DNA of 64,000 bases from JANPCX01 sp046049865 (GTDB taxonomy: Bacteria; Pseudomonadota; Gammaproteobacteria; Burkholderiales; Burkholderiaceae_C), in contig JBJOQO010000005.1 of NCBI GenBank assembly GCA_046049865.1, positions 41,565 through 105,564 on the forward strand. The letters run 5' to 3'. Shown here one piece after another: positions 42,660-51,152 of the stretch (its first letter is position 1; each line of letters opens with the position of its first letter). The notes below the pieces were generated by a model. It was not told where the DNA came from. It saw only the letters and a list, made by a program, of their open reading frames with translations, and ran no database searches. A program made the translations under genes and the position numbers.

Positions 42660-43823
42660 CTAGAGGCTGCTCAGGCGCTCCAGAGCCAGCTTGAGCGTTG
42701 CCTCTTTCTTGGCGAAACAAAACCGCACCAAGCCTTGTTCAAAGCGGTCCGGGTAGAAGGCTGACAGAGGAATCGCCGCCACGCCAATGTCCTTGGTCAA
42801 CCAGCGGCAGAAGTCTTCTTCCGATTGATCGCTGATGGCACGGTAGTCCACACACTGAAAGTAGCTGCCCTGGCTGGGCAGCAGCTTGAAGCGGGTTGAC
42901 GCCAAACCAGCACGAAACAGGTCGCGTTTGGCTTGGTAAAAAGCGGGCAATTGCATGTAGGGCGCGGGCTCTTGCATGTAGCGGGCCAAGGCCCACTGCA
43001 TGGGCGTGTTCACGGTGAACACATTGAACTGGTGCACCTTACGGAACTCCGCCATGATGGCCGCAGGTGCCACCACATAACCCACCTTCCAGCCCGTGAC
43101 GTGGAAGGTTTTTCCAAAGCTCGACACCACCACGCTGCGTGCGGCCAGGTCTGCAAAGCGGCACACGCTTTGGTGCAGCTGGTCATCGAAGACCATGTGC
43201 TCGTAGACCTCATCCGAAATCACCATCACGTTGGTGGGTGCCAGCAGGTTTTGCAACTGAAGCATGTCCTCGACGGACCACACCGTGGCACTGGGGTTGT
43301 GGGGTGTGTTGATCAAGATGGCACGGGTACGCGGCGACAACGCAGCGCTGATGCGCGCGAAGTCTGGCCTGAAGGTGCCGGGGGTCAAGGGCACAAACAC
43401 GGCAGTGCCACCGGCCAATGCGATGTTGGGCTCGTAGCTGTCGTAGCTGGGCGTGAGCACAATGACTTCGTCGCCGGGGTGGACCAGGGCCAAGATGCTG
43501 CTGAGGATGGCTTGCGTGGCGCCGGCCGTGATGGTGACTTCGGTGCCGACGTCGTATCGGCGTCCGTATAGACGTTCAATTTTTTGTGCCACTGCTTCAC
43601 GCAGTGCAAGCACACCCGGCATCGGAGGGTACTGGTTGTGGCCCTGCTGCATGGCCAGATTCACAGCGCTGAGCAATTCAGGGTCGCAATCGAAGTCGGG
43701 AAACCCTTGCCCTAAGTTCACCGCTTGATGTTCTTGCGCCAATGCCGACATCACGCTGAAGATGGTGGTGCCCACTTGAGGCAAACGACTTTTCAACTGG
43801 AGCTGGGGTGAGTTCGTGTTCAT
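42660..43823 (-). CDS. PLP-dependent aminotransferase, methionine aminotransferase (YbdL) type
   Basis: A 387-residue fold-type I aminotransferase: AVNLGQGFPDFDCDPE, YPPMPGVLALREAVA, TAGATQAI, LINTPHNPSATVWS, ISDEVYEHMVFD and the PLP lysine in SFGKTFHVTGWKVGYVV. Similarity to E. coli YbdL suggests transamination of methionine or aromatic amino acids with an oxo acid, as in methionine salvage. The stop codon lies within cgcgacactag, the terminal sequence of the palindromic element, so the last residues may have been set by an old insertion. Confidence 0.88.
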   Translation of the reverse strand: MNTNSPQLQLKSRLPQVGTTIFSVMSALAQEHQAVNLGQGFPDFDCDPELLSAVNLAMQQGHNQYPPMPGVLALREAVAQKIERLYGRRYDVGTEVTITAGATQAILSSILALVHPGDEVIVLTPSYDSYEPNIALAGGTAVFVPLTPGTFRPDFARISAALSPRTRAILINTPHNPSATVWSVEDMLQLQNLLAPTNVMVISDEVYEHMVFDDQLHQSVCRFADLAARSVVVSSFGKTFHVTGWKVGYVVAPAAIMAEFRKVHQFNVFTVNTPMQWALARYMQEPAPYMQLPAFYQAKRDLFRAGLASTRFKLLPSQGSYFQCVDYRAISDQSEEDFCRWLTKDIGVAAIPLSAFYPDRFEQGLVRFCFAKKEATLKLALERLSSL

Positions 43824-43856
43824 GGCGTTGAAGGGGCTTGAAAGATGGTTGAAGGT

Positions 43857-44807
43857 TCACATCGATTCGTCTTGGCTGCCGCTTTGCCCCGCTAGCGTTT
43901 GTTCAATGAGTTGGCGGCTCAAGCGTGGCGCTACCAATTGTGCAAAGGCGTAAACAAAACTGCGCAGATAAGCCCCACGCTTGAAGGCCATGCGGGCCAC
44001 ATTGGGTCCAAAAAGGTGGCCCACAGGGCGTGCCACCAAATCGCCCCCCGGCGGATCTTCTTTCATGGCCATCTCCGACACGATGCCCACGCCCAAGCCC
44101 AAACGCACATAGGTTTTGATCACGTCTGCATCAATCGCTTCCAGCACCACATTGGTCTTGAGCTTGTGTGCGGCGAAGGTTTGATCAATGCGGCTGCGGC
44201 CGGCAAAAGACGGGTGATAAGAAATCAGAGGTTCTTGCGCCAACTGCACCAGGCTCAAACGTTCGACCTGCGCAAAGGGGTGGCCCACGGGCACCACTAC
44301 CACATGGTGCCATTCGTAGCAGGGCAGGGTGATCAGTTCTTCAAAATTGGAGAGCGACTCCGTGGCCAAACCGACCTCGGCCACGTCCTCCAGCAGCATC
44401 TTGGCGACTTGTTCGGGGGTGCCCTGGTGCAGGCTGACATTGACTTTGGGGTAACGCTTGCGCAACTGGGCGATGGGCCCGGGCAGCACGTAACGGGCTT
44501 GGTTGTGCGTGGTGGCAATGGACAGCGTGCCAGCGTCTTGCTGTGAGAACTCGTGTCCGATGCGCTTGAGGTTGTTGACCTCGCGCATGATGACCTCAAT
44601 GGCCTTGAGCACTTCTTGCCCGGGCTCGGTCACTCGACGCAAACGTTTGCCGTGCCTGGCAAAAATGTCCACACCCAGTTCGCCCTCTAACTCCAAGATG
44701 GCCTTGGAAATACCTGGTTGTGAGGTGTGCAGCGCCTTGGCCGTCTCGGTCAAATTGAGTTTTTGCCGGACTGCTTCTTGTACAAAACGAAACTGGTGCA
44801 GGTTCAT
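43857..44807 (-). CDS. cysB: CysB-type LysR family regulator
   Basis: A 316-residue LysR regulator of the CysB/Cbl branch: MNLHQFRFVQEAVRQKLNLTETAKALHTSQPGISKAI at the start (helix-turn-helix, first 37 residues), LSIATTHNQARYVLP, typical of CysB, and LGLGVGIVSEMAMKED in the effector domain. CysB proteins activate sulfate assimilation genes in response to acetylserine or its lack. It overlaps the sirohydrochlorin chelatase gene by 4 bases (ATGA), tying it to sirohaem supply for sulfite reductase. CysB and Cbl cannot be separated from sequence alone. Confidence 0.85.
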   Translation of the reverse strand: MNLHQFRFVQEAVRQKLNLTETAKALHTSQPGISKAILELEGELGVDIFARHGKRLRRVTEPGQEVLKAIEVIMREVNNLKRIGHEFSQQDAGTLSIATTHNQARYVLPGPIAQLRKRYPKVNVSLHQGTPEQVAKMLLEDVAEVGLATESLSNFEELITLPCYEWHHVVVVPVGHPFAQVERLSLVQLAQEPLISYHPSFAGRSRIDQTFAAHKLKTNVVLEAIDADVIKTYVRLGLGVGIVSEMAMKEDPPGGDLVARPVGHLFGPNVARMAFKRGAYLRSFVYAFAQLVAPRLSRQLIEQTLAGQSGSQDESM

Positions 44808-45178
44808 GATTTTGGTGTCATGCCTGTGATTGCTGCTTCCGCCATGGCTTGCACCACGCTGGCGATTTCACCAATGGCGGGGCGCAACTGCCACAACACG
44901 GCGGGATGCTGGCGCTTGAGCTGGTCCATTAATTCGGGCAAGTCTTTGCGCACGTGACCACCGGCGCCCAAAAACAAGGGCAATACATCCACCAATGTGC
45001 AACCCGCTTGCGCCAAACTTGCGCCGGCATCGATCAAGTTGGGCGTCATGAACTCGAGGAAGGCCAGCTCCACTGGCATGGCCGGTGTTGCGCCTTTCAC
45101 TCGCTGTTGGATGTCGATGAAAGGCAATGCCCAGCGGGGATCGCGGGCACCGTGAGCGAATAAAAGCAAGCCTTGCAT
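44804..45178 (-). CDS. Small CbiX/SirB-type sirohydrochlorin chelatase
   Basis: A 124-residue single-domain CbiX-type protein. The two metal-binding histidines appear in LLLFAHGARDPRWALPF and FLGAGGHVRKDLP. Such short chelatases insert Fe2+ or Co2+ into sirohydrochlorin for sirohaem or cobalamin; the length suggests a homodimer, as in CbiX-S. Overlap with the CysB-type gene supports a role in sirohaem for sulfite or nitrite reduction. It lies 19 bases downstream of lptG. Confidence 0.85.
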   Translation of the reverse strand: MQGLLLFAHGARDPRWALPFIDIQQRVKGATPAMPVELAFLEFMTPNLIDAGASLAQAGCTLVDVLPLFLGAGGHVRKDLPELMDQLKRQHPAVLWQLRPAIGEIASVVQAMAEAAITGMTPKS

Positions 45179-45197
45179 CGGGTGTCTTTGAAAAGGG

Positions 45198-46349
45198 TTA
45201 TCGGTAACGAATCAGCCAGGTGAATGCAGCCATGGAAAGCAGCAGATAAAAAACGCTCGGTACAGCGGCAACCATCCAAGGGGTCCAGTTTTGCAACAAG
45301 CCCACATGGGACGCCAAGTTGTTCAACAGAACAAAACTGATGCCTATCATGATGCCGCCAAACACCTTCAGGCTGATGCCTTGCCCGCCGCGTGTGTGCA
45401 TGTAGGCGAAGGGCAGCGCCAGGCCGACCATGACCAAACAGGCCAAGGGGTAGAGCGCCCGCTTCCAGAACTGAATTTCATGGCGTTGTGCGGCCTGCTC
45501 GTTCTCGGACAGGTGTGCAACATAACGTCCCAACTCCAAAGTCGACATCGCATTCAACGGCATCACAGCCGCTGTGACCACGTCTGCAGAAAGCGTGCTG
45601 TACCAAGAGAATGAGTCCACTTCTTCGGTTCGGGTCCGCAAGTCAAGCCCATGCGATTTGGTGTTTTCGATAGGGGCGGAGCTCGTCATGTCGGGCAGCG
45701 GCCAATGGGTGATGGTGGCGCGCTTCAAGTTCCACACAGAGTCGTTGCTCACCACCGCAGATCGTGCTTGAATGCTTTTCAAGAGTCGGCCTTGAGGATC
45801 AAATTCAAAGATGCGCACTTGTTGCAGTTCGCCCTGGCTTCCGGTGCTGTCGACATGAATGGAGTAGCTGCGCTCACCCTGCGGCGTCGATTGTTTTTCT
45901 TTCATCCAAGCACCAGCGCGACCGATATTCATGCTGCCCTTGAAGCTGGCTCGTAGCTGGTTGCCCAGTCTTTCGCTGGCCGGCGCGAGGTAGTCACCCA
46001 CCACGAAGGTGAAGAGGCCAAACCCCAGTCCCAAACTTGCCAGCAGTGTCAGCGCACGCCCAGGCCCAAGGCCAGCGGTGCGCAAAATCGTGTACTCCGA
46101 TGCCTGTGCCATGCGCGCCAAGGTGTAAATGGTGCCGATCAACACAGCAATCGGTGCAAGTTCGTAAAGATGACCGGGTATTTGCAACAGGCAGTAAACC
46201 GCAGCGTGCACCAGCGTGTAACCGCGCGCGCCCAGATCGCCGAGTTCTTGGACAAAATCAATGAAGAAAAACAAGGACAAGAATGCCAAAGCGACAAACG
46301 CGACCGAGGACAGAATGTCGGAGAAGAAGAGGCGGCGAACAGTTTTCAT
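45198..46349 (-). CDS. lptG: LPS export ABC transporter permease LptG
   Basis: LptG with LptF forms the inner-membrane channel of the LptB2FG complex that extracts lipopolysaccharide for transport to the outer membrane. The 383-residue protein starts MKTVRRLFFSDILSSVAFVALAFLSLFFFIDFV (first helix), has three N-terminal and three C-terminal membrane helices and a periplasmic beta-jellyroll domain between (about 130-270). Its ATG at 46349 overlaps the lptF stop by 4 bases; the frame continues upstream to 46409 inside lptF and is not used. Confidence 0.95.
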   Translation of the reverse strand: MKTVRRLFFSDILSSVAFVALAFLSLFFFIDFVQELGDLGARGYTLVHAAVYCLLQIPGHLYELAPIAVLIGTIYTLARMAQASEYTILRTAGLGPGRALTLLASLGLGFGLFTFVVGDYLAPASERLGNQLRASFKGSMNIGRAGAWMKEKQSTPQGERSYSIHVDSTGSQGELQQVRIFEFDPQGRLLKSIQARSAVVSNDSVWNLKRATITHWPLPDMTSSAPIENTKSHGLDLRTRTEEVDSFSWYSTLSADVVTAAVMPLNAMSTLELGRYVAHLSENEQAAQRHEIQFWKRALYPLACLVMVGLALPFAYMHTRGGQGISLKVFGGIMIGISFVLLNNLASHVGLLQNWTPWMVAAVPSVFYLLLSMAAFTWLIRYR

Positions 46350-47443
46350 GAGCGACCGCCCCTTGATCGCTTCCAGCCGCCAAGAGAAGAGGCGTGGTCT
46401 CTCCACCACAACATGCCCAGCGCGATGAGAAAAGCAACGCCATGTACGGTGAAAAGCGACTCACCCATGGTCAGTTTGTTCGACGTGACCCAAGCGTTGG
46501 AGAGGTTGATCAGGTTGTAGTAAACAATGAATGCCAGCAGCGCCAACAACATATTCCAGTTGCTCGCTCGGCGCGGGTTAGATGCGGACAGGACGGTGCC
46601 CAGCAGCAGCATGTTGGCCGCGGCCAATATCAAGCCCATTCGCCAAACGAGTTCACCCTGGTGCGCCGCGATGGGATTGATCAGCAATTGCCAAGTGGAT
46701 TGCGCTTTCGGGGGAAGGTTGGTTGCGTCGCGCAGCACAGCTTCCCCGGCGAGTACGCGGTAGGTTTGGAACCTCGCAATTGTTCGCTCACCGGTGGTCA
46801 GGTTCTCTTCATTTCGCTGCCCATTTTCCAAGACCAAAAAGCGGTCATCGCCCACCACCTCAATGCGGCCGCGCTCAGCGGTGGTGATGGATTCTTTCTC
46901 GTCATCATTGGACAAAATGAACACGTTGCGGCCGGTCACGTCGTTCGCTCCATCGCGTTCTATGAAAAAAACCCTTTTCCCGTCACTGGAGCTTTGAAAC
47001 TGACCGGGCGCAACCCGCGACAAATCGGAGCGTTGTTCATAACGGTCCCGCAGCTCCACACTGCGCTGGTTGACCCAGGGCCAAACCAACATGGCCAGCA
47101 CGGCAACGACCAACAAGATGGGCCACGCCATGCGCAATACAGGGCGAACAAACCGCGACAAGCTGATGCCGCTGGAAAACCAAATCGTCATTTCGCTGTC
47201 GCGGTACATCCGGCCCAAGGTGGCCACGACGGAAATGAAGAGGGACAGCGCCAGCATGGTGGGCAGCTGGCCAAGTGCCGTGTAGCCCAGATACAGGACC
47301 ACGTCCTGCGGTGCAATGCGCCCGCCTGCGGCCTGACCCAAGGTGCGGATCAAGAACATCGTGAGCACAATGGTCAGGACCACCACCAAAGTGGCACTGA
47401 AGCTGCGCGCTAGCTCTCGTCGTATGGTGGAATCGAATAACAT
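46346..47443 (-). CDS. lptF: LPS export ABC transporter permease LptF
   Basis: The partner permease of LptG. The 365-residue protein begins MLFDSTIRRELARSFSATLVVVLTIVLTMFLIRTLGQ (landmark, first 37 residues), with six membrane helices and the periplasmic jellyroll domain (about 125-250). The helix FISVVATLGRMYRDSEMTIWFSSG contains the coupling region to LptB. It is divergent from pepA, with 29 bases between starts, a conserved pairing in proteobacteria. Confidence 0.95.
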   Translation of the reverse strand: MLFDSTIRRELARSFSATLVVVLTIVLTMFLIRTLGQAAGGRIAPQDVVLYLGYTALGQLPTMLALSLFISVVATLGRMYRDSEMTIWFSSGISLSRFVRPVLRMAWPILLVVAVLAMLVWPWVNQRSVELRDRYEQRSDLSRVAPGQFQSSSDGKRVFFIERDGANDVTGRNVFILSNDDEKESITTAERGRIEVVGDDRFLVLENGQRNEENLTTGERTIARFQTYRVLAGEAVLRDATNLPPKAQSTWQLLINPIAAHQGELVWRMGLILAAANMLLLGTVLSASNPRRASNWNMLLALLAFIVYYNLINLSNAWVTSNKLTMGESLFTVHGVAFLIALGMLWWRDHASSLGGWKRSRGGRS

Positions 47444-47472
47444 CGTTGCTTGAATTTGACTAGCGCAGGATT

Positions 47473-48966
47473 ATGGACTTCAAGCATCAAATCGGCTCCG
47501 CCCTTCAATTGGCCACTTTGCGGGCGGATGCCTTGCTTCTGGTGGTGACACCCGATTTGCTGGAAAGCGCAAGCTCTCGGTTAGACAAGCTTGGGCTGGA
47601 TCCCGTGCTCAAGCGATTGATTGCCGACGCGGTCAAGGCGGGTGACTTTGCGCTCAAATCCGGGCGTACCTTGTACCTGCATCACCCCGCCGGCGTTGCG
47701 GCGGCCCGTGTGGTGATCACAGCCGCTGCGAACGAGAGTGCGAAGGCCTACAAGGCCGCACTGGCACACGGCTTAGCCTTGCTGAAGACAGCGGGGGCTA
47801 GCCAACTGTTGGTGGGCGGCACGGTGCCGCTCTCTGAGGAGCACGCCTTTGCTGCCGTCGTGGCCGCTGGTGATGCGCACTATGTCTATCGGCATAGCAA
47901 GCCCAGCGCACCAACGGCGCCCAAATGGGCACGGGTAACCTTGCTTTGTCGCAAGGAGGAGGTGAAAAACGTCACTTCCGGTCTGGCGCTCGGGCAGGCT
48001 GTGGCCAACGGCATGCGTTTGGCCAAAGAATGCGCCAACCGCCCGGGCAACCTTTGTACACCGAGTCACCTCGCTTCTGAGGCCAAAGCCTTGGCCAAAC
48101 AACATGCTTTGAAGGTCGAGGTGCTGGACCGCAAAGCGGTTGAAAAACTCGGCATGGGTGCGTTTTTGGCTGTGGCGCAAGGTTCGCAAGAGCCCCTGCG
48201 GTTCATTGTGTTGCGCTACGAGGGAGCTCCAGCCTTAGCGAAAAAAGCGGCGGCGCCCCCGATTGTTCTGGTGGGCAAGGGCATCACCTTTGACAGCGGC
48301 GGCATCTCCATCAAACCCGCAGCCGAAATGGACGAAATGAAGTTCGACATGGGCGGCGCCGCCAGCGTGCTCGGCACCATGGCAGCGATCGCGGAGCTCC
48401 GTCCCAAGTTGAACTTGGTGGTGATCATTCCGAGCTGCGAGAACATGCCCAGCGCAGCAGCAGTTAAACCAGGCGATGTGGTCACTACCATGTCGGGCCA
48501 GACGGTTGAAATTCTCAACACCGATGCCGAGGGGCGATTGATTTTGTGCGACGCCTTGACCTACGCCGAGCGCTTCAAGCCGCGTGTCGTGGTGGATGTG
48601 GCAACGCTGACCGGTGCTTGCGTGATTGCTTTGGGCCACCACCACTCTGGCCTCTTCACGACCGACGAGGCGTTGGCGGCAGACATGCTGAAGTGTGGCG
48701 AGACTGCACTTGATCCATGCTGGCGCTTGCCACTGGATGACGAATACGATGAGGGCCTCAAGAGCAATTTCGCCGACATGGGCAATGTGGGCCCCCGAGC
48801 CGGTGGTGCCATCACTGCGGCCATGTTCTTGAAGCGTTACACCGCCAAATACCCTTGGGTGCATCTGGACATCGCTGGCACGGCCTGGAAGTCCGGCGCA
48901 GCAAAGGGCAGCACAGGGCGTCCCGTGCCGTTGCTGACCCAGTTTGTGCTGTCTCAACAAGACTGA
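47473..48966 (+). CDS. pepA: Leucyl aminopeptidase
   Basis: A hexameric M17 aminopeptidase that removes N-terminal residues; E. coli PepA also binds DNA. The 497-residue protein has LVGKGITFDSGGISIKPAAEMDEMKFDMGGA (metal-binding Lys and Asp, landmark near 271-300) and the family signature NTDAEGRL. The N-terminal domain (1-160) is less conserved, as usual. It is divergent from lptF and is followed 22 bases later by holC. Confidence 0.96.
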   Translation: MDFKHQIGSALQLATLRADALLLVVTPDLLESASSRLDKLGLDPVLKRLIADAVKAGDFALKSGRTLYLHHPAGVAAARVVITAAANESAKAYKAALAHGLALLKTAGASQLLVGGTVPLSEEHAFAAVVAAGDAHYVYRHSKPSAPTAPKWARVTLLCRKEEVKNVTSGLALGQAVANGMRLAKECANRPGNLCTPSHLASEAKALAKQHALKVEVLDRKAVEKLGMGAFLAVAQGSQEPLRFIVLRYEGAPALAKKAAAPPIVLVGKGITFDSGGISIKPAAEMDEMKFDMGGAASVLGTMAAIAELRPKLNLVVIIPSCENMPSAAAVKPGDVVTTMSGQTVEILNTDAEGRLILCDALTYAERFKPRVVVDVATLTGACVIALGHHHSGLFTTDEALAADMLKCGETALDPCWRLPLDDEYDEGLKSNFADMGNVGPRAGGAITAAMFLKRYTAKYPWVHLDIAGTAWKSGAAKGSTGRPVPLLTQFVLSQQD

Positions 48967-48988
48967 CCCCCCGCGACAAACGACGCGA

Positions 48989-49423
48989 ATGACAGAAATT
49001 CAGTTTCATTTCAACGTGCCCGATCGTTTGGCCTATGCCTGCCGGTTGTTGCGCAAGGCCATGCGCAAAGTAGCTGGAATTTCGGTGCTGGGTGATGTTG
49101 GGGACATGGAGCGCTTGAATCGCCAACTTTGGTCCTTTGAGTCCGCGGAGTTTTTGCCACATGTTTTCGTTCGTGGGGATGCCGCAGTGGCTCCCGCCTT
49201 GGTTCGGACGCCGCTGTGGTTATTGACCGATTTGGCTCAATTGCCGGCTGAGCACAAGGTGTTGGTCAATCTTGGTGCCGCTCCTGTCCGCTCAGTGGAG
49301 CGTTTTGATCGTTTGGTAGAGATCGTCTCTACCGATGCAAACGACCGTGATGCGGCGCGGCTGCGGTGGCGCCACTATGCGGGTTTGGGCTTGCCCATTC
49401 AAAAGTTTGAGGTCCCGGCATGA
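48989..49423 (+). CDS. holC: DNA polymerase III subunit chi
   Basis: HolC links the clamp-loader (through psi) to single-strand binding protein. The 144-residue protein has the typical start TEIQFHFNVPDRLAYACRLLRKAMRK and the PHVFVRGDAAVAPALVRTPLWL stretch, with VLVNLG in the core. The ATG at 48989 lies 22 bases after the pepA stop; an in-frame start at 48944 is inside pepA. pepA-holC is a conserved pair. The stop overlaps the next start (ATGA). Confidence 0.9.
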   Translation: MTEIQFHFNVPDRLAYACRLLRKAMRKVAGISVLGDVGDMERLNRQLWSFESAEFLPHVFVRGDAAVAPALVRTPLWLLTDLAQLPAEHKVLVNLGAAPVRSVERFDRLVEIVSTDANDRDAARLRWRHYAGLGLPIQKFEVPA

Positions 49424-49815
49424 GCCTGTTCAAAGCCAACGTGCCGCCAAGCCGAGTGCCGACTCTGACCGAGGTGGTCGAAGTTCATGGTGCTTTGACC
49501 GAAGAGGTGATGCCCGCCGAAAGTCCAGCGGGTGTCGGCGCTTTGGCGGCCCTTACTGCCACACCGACAACGACCGCTTCATCGCCGCCGCAATCGGTGA
49601 ACCCAGACCTCCTGACTCAGCAGGTGATGACCGATATTCAACGACAAATCGACGCCATGCTGGAAGTACGGCTGAAAGAAGCCTTGGCGCCCATCGTCAC
49701 GCGATTGACCGATGCGCTGGCAAGAGACGCCCGGTCCGAACTTACCAAAGTGATGAAGGACGTGGTTTCGCGCTGCGTGGCCGAAGAGGTTCGTCGCGCC
49801 CAATCCAAGCGCTGA
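49420..49815 (+). CDS. Conserved hypothetical protein coupled to holC
   Basis: A 131-residue protein of no recognised family. The first half is low in complexity and rich in Ala, Pro and Thr; the second half (DLLTQQVMTDIQRQIDAMLEVRLKEALAPIVTRLTDAL as landmark) is a long amphipathic helix, probably a coiled coil, ending in a basic tail. Short Ala/Thr-rich proteins of this kind commonly follow holC in related bacteria, an observation from memory. It is translationally coupled to holC by a 4-base overlap. Confidence 0.6.
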   Translation: MSLFKANVPPSRVPTLTEVVEVHGALTEEVMPAESPAGVGALAALTATPTTTASSPPQSVNPDLLTQQVMTDIQRQIDAMLEVRLKEALAPIVTRLTDALARDARSELTKVMKDVVSRCVAEEVRRAQSKR

Positions 49816-50103
49816 GACTGCGCCAACCGAAGCTGTGGCTTGGTCTTTGTTGTCGGGGCAAACTGTTCGTTTTCATGGGGTTTACTCATTTTTGACTTGC
49901 CACGGCAGGTCAGCGCATGTGCAGCGTGTATCGACCAATGCCGGTCATGCGTTGATCGAGTCGCTCTACCTTGACTAACACGCACCCACGTACCAGGCCG
50001 CCCGTGCTTTTTGATGGTGAATATCAAATTCGGGGCTTGACTCAGAAGGGGACTCGCCTGGAGAAAGGCAGAAAACGCCATCTTTTCTTATTAATCTTGG
50101 ACC

Positions 50104-50506
50104 CGAGTCCTATTTCGAAATCTTGCAAGCCGGTCTGCTGAAGCTGCAAATGAAATCAAAGGGCTGATTGCTCGCAGCGTTGACCGTGCCGACGCGGGTT
50201 CAAAATTGGTTGCTACGGCCGGAAAAACCATGAGTGACATCGTGGGATCCCCAGCCTGTCACCGACATCATTGGCGAGATAGCGGCGGCTGCCGCCGAGC
50301 AGAGCAATGGAATTGGGCAAGTGAACTCCGCCCTAGGAGAACTCGATCAAATGGTGCAGCAAAACGCCGCCTTGGTTGATAAAAGTGCCGCAGCTGCAGC
50401 GAGCTTGAAGGAGCAAGCTGACAAGTTGGCGCAGGCGGTGGGAACATTCCGCTTGGAGGCGTGGGGTAACACGAAGCTAGGCCTTTGCCGATTACAAAGA
50501 GCCTAG
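50104..50506 (+). pseudogene. Remnant of a methyl-accepting chemotaxis protein (C-terminal end)
   Basis: From about 50116 the frame reads RNLASRSAEAANEIKGLIAR, followed by SVDRADAGSKLVATAGKTMSDIV, homologous to the signalling domain of chemoreceptors (compare VRSLAQRSAQAAKEIKTLIA in the intact gene at 36436-37998). Near 50240 the frame is lost; in another frame it resumes as PVTDIIGEIAAAAAEQSNGI, then GQVNSALGELDQMVQQNAAL and AVGTFRLEAWG, ending at a stop at 50504-50506. The N-terminal sensor, membrane helices, HAMP and the CheA/CheW tip are missing. This is a truncated, frameshifted relic. Confidence 0.88.
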
Positions 50507-50968
50507 TGGCTAAACCGTGTCCACCGAGGGATGACCGCTGCGCTTCGACATCCGCCCACGGCTGCGCGGGGATTCGAAGCGAGCACCACCAGTGGGAGGG
50601 GCAACGTTTTCGCACTCTGGCCCGTGGTGTGCCGCTGAAAAACAGTGATCATTCAATTTGCAGGTCACGATGCAGACCGATGAGTAGCGCGGTCACTTAA
50701 TATCGTGGAAGACCTTCTCGTCAGCCCGGTCGTTGGAGTGCTTTCCTTCACCACTACGGAGGAAAGGTCTCTGCGTGTCTCCATCCAAAAAAGTTGGACA
50801 CTTTCGCGCGCACTGATGTGCCAACTTTCGGTTGCTCCCTAGATTAGCAAGTGCCGTCGCGGAACACAGATCCCGATTTGGAGTAGCCCCATGGCGCCGC
50901 CAGCCGAGAAGAATCAGGCGCTATCAAATCAGCACCTGAAACAGTTTGTTCTGTGGAATTTGTGGCTC

Positions 50969-50985
50969 ACAGAATTTTATTCTGT
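50969..50985. promoter_or_regulatory. Dyad upstream of livK, possible operator
   Basis: acagaat-ttt-attctgt is a perfect 7-bp inverted repeat with a 3-base spacer in an AT-rich stretch 168 bases before the livK start. The regulator is unknown. Confidence 0.3.
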
Positions 50986-51152
50986 ATTTCGGCTTTCTAT
51001 TCCGTACGAACTTTGCTTTGGTCAGAGTTTTCCCGATAGAAGTGCTAAATCTTTTCGGGTAACGTTCGACGCTGTTGAATGGATTTACAACAGGATGTTC
51101 AACAGCAACTGGCTTTTCTCTTTTACTACTCGTTTTACAACCGGAGGTTCTC

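Larger units (their letters stand above)
49816..51152. other. 1.3-kb stretch without an intact gene
   Basis: Between the holC-coupled gene and livK there is no intact gene. It holds the broken chemoreceptor remnant at 50104-50506, an imperfect hairpin aaagttgg(a)cac / gtgccaacttt (about 50790-50828), and an AT-richer stretch before livK with a dyad at 50969-50985. The short open frames (for example 50891-51301) resemble nothing and overlap livK. The region looks like a deletion scar. Confidence 0.7.

Noticed and set aside
46394..47413. 339-codon plus-strand frame opposite lptF
   Set aside because: A shadow of lptF; the translated sequence is rich in Gln, His and Arg with no family features.
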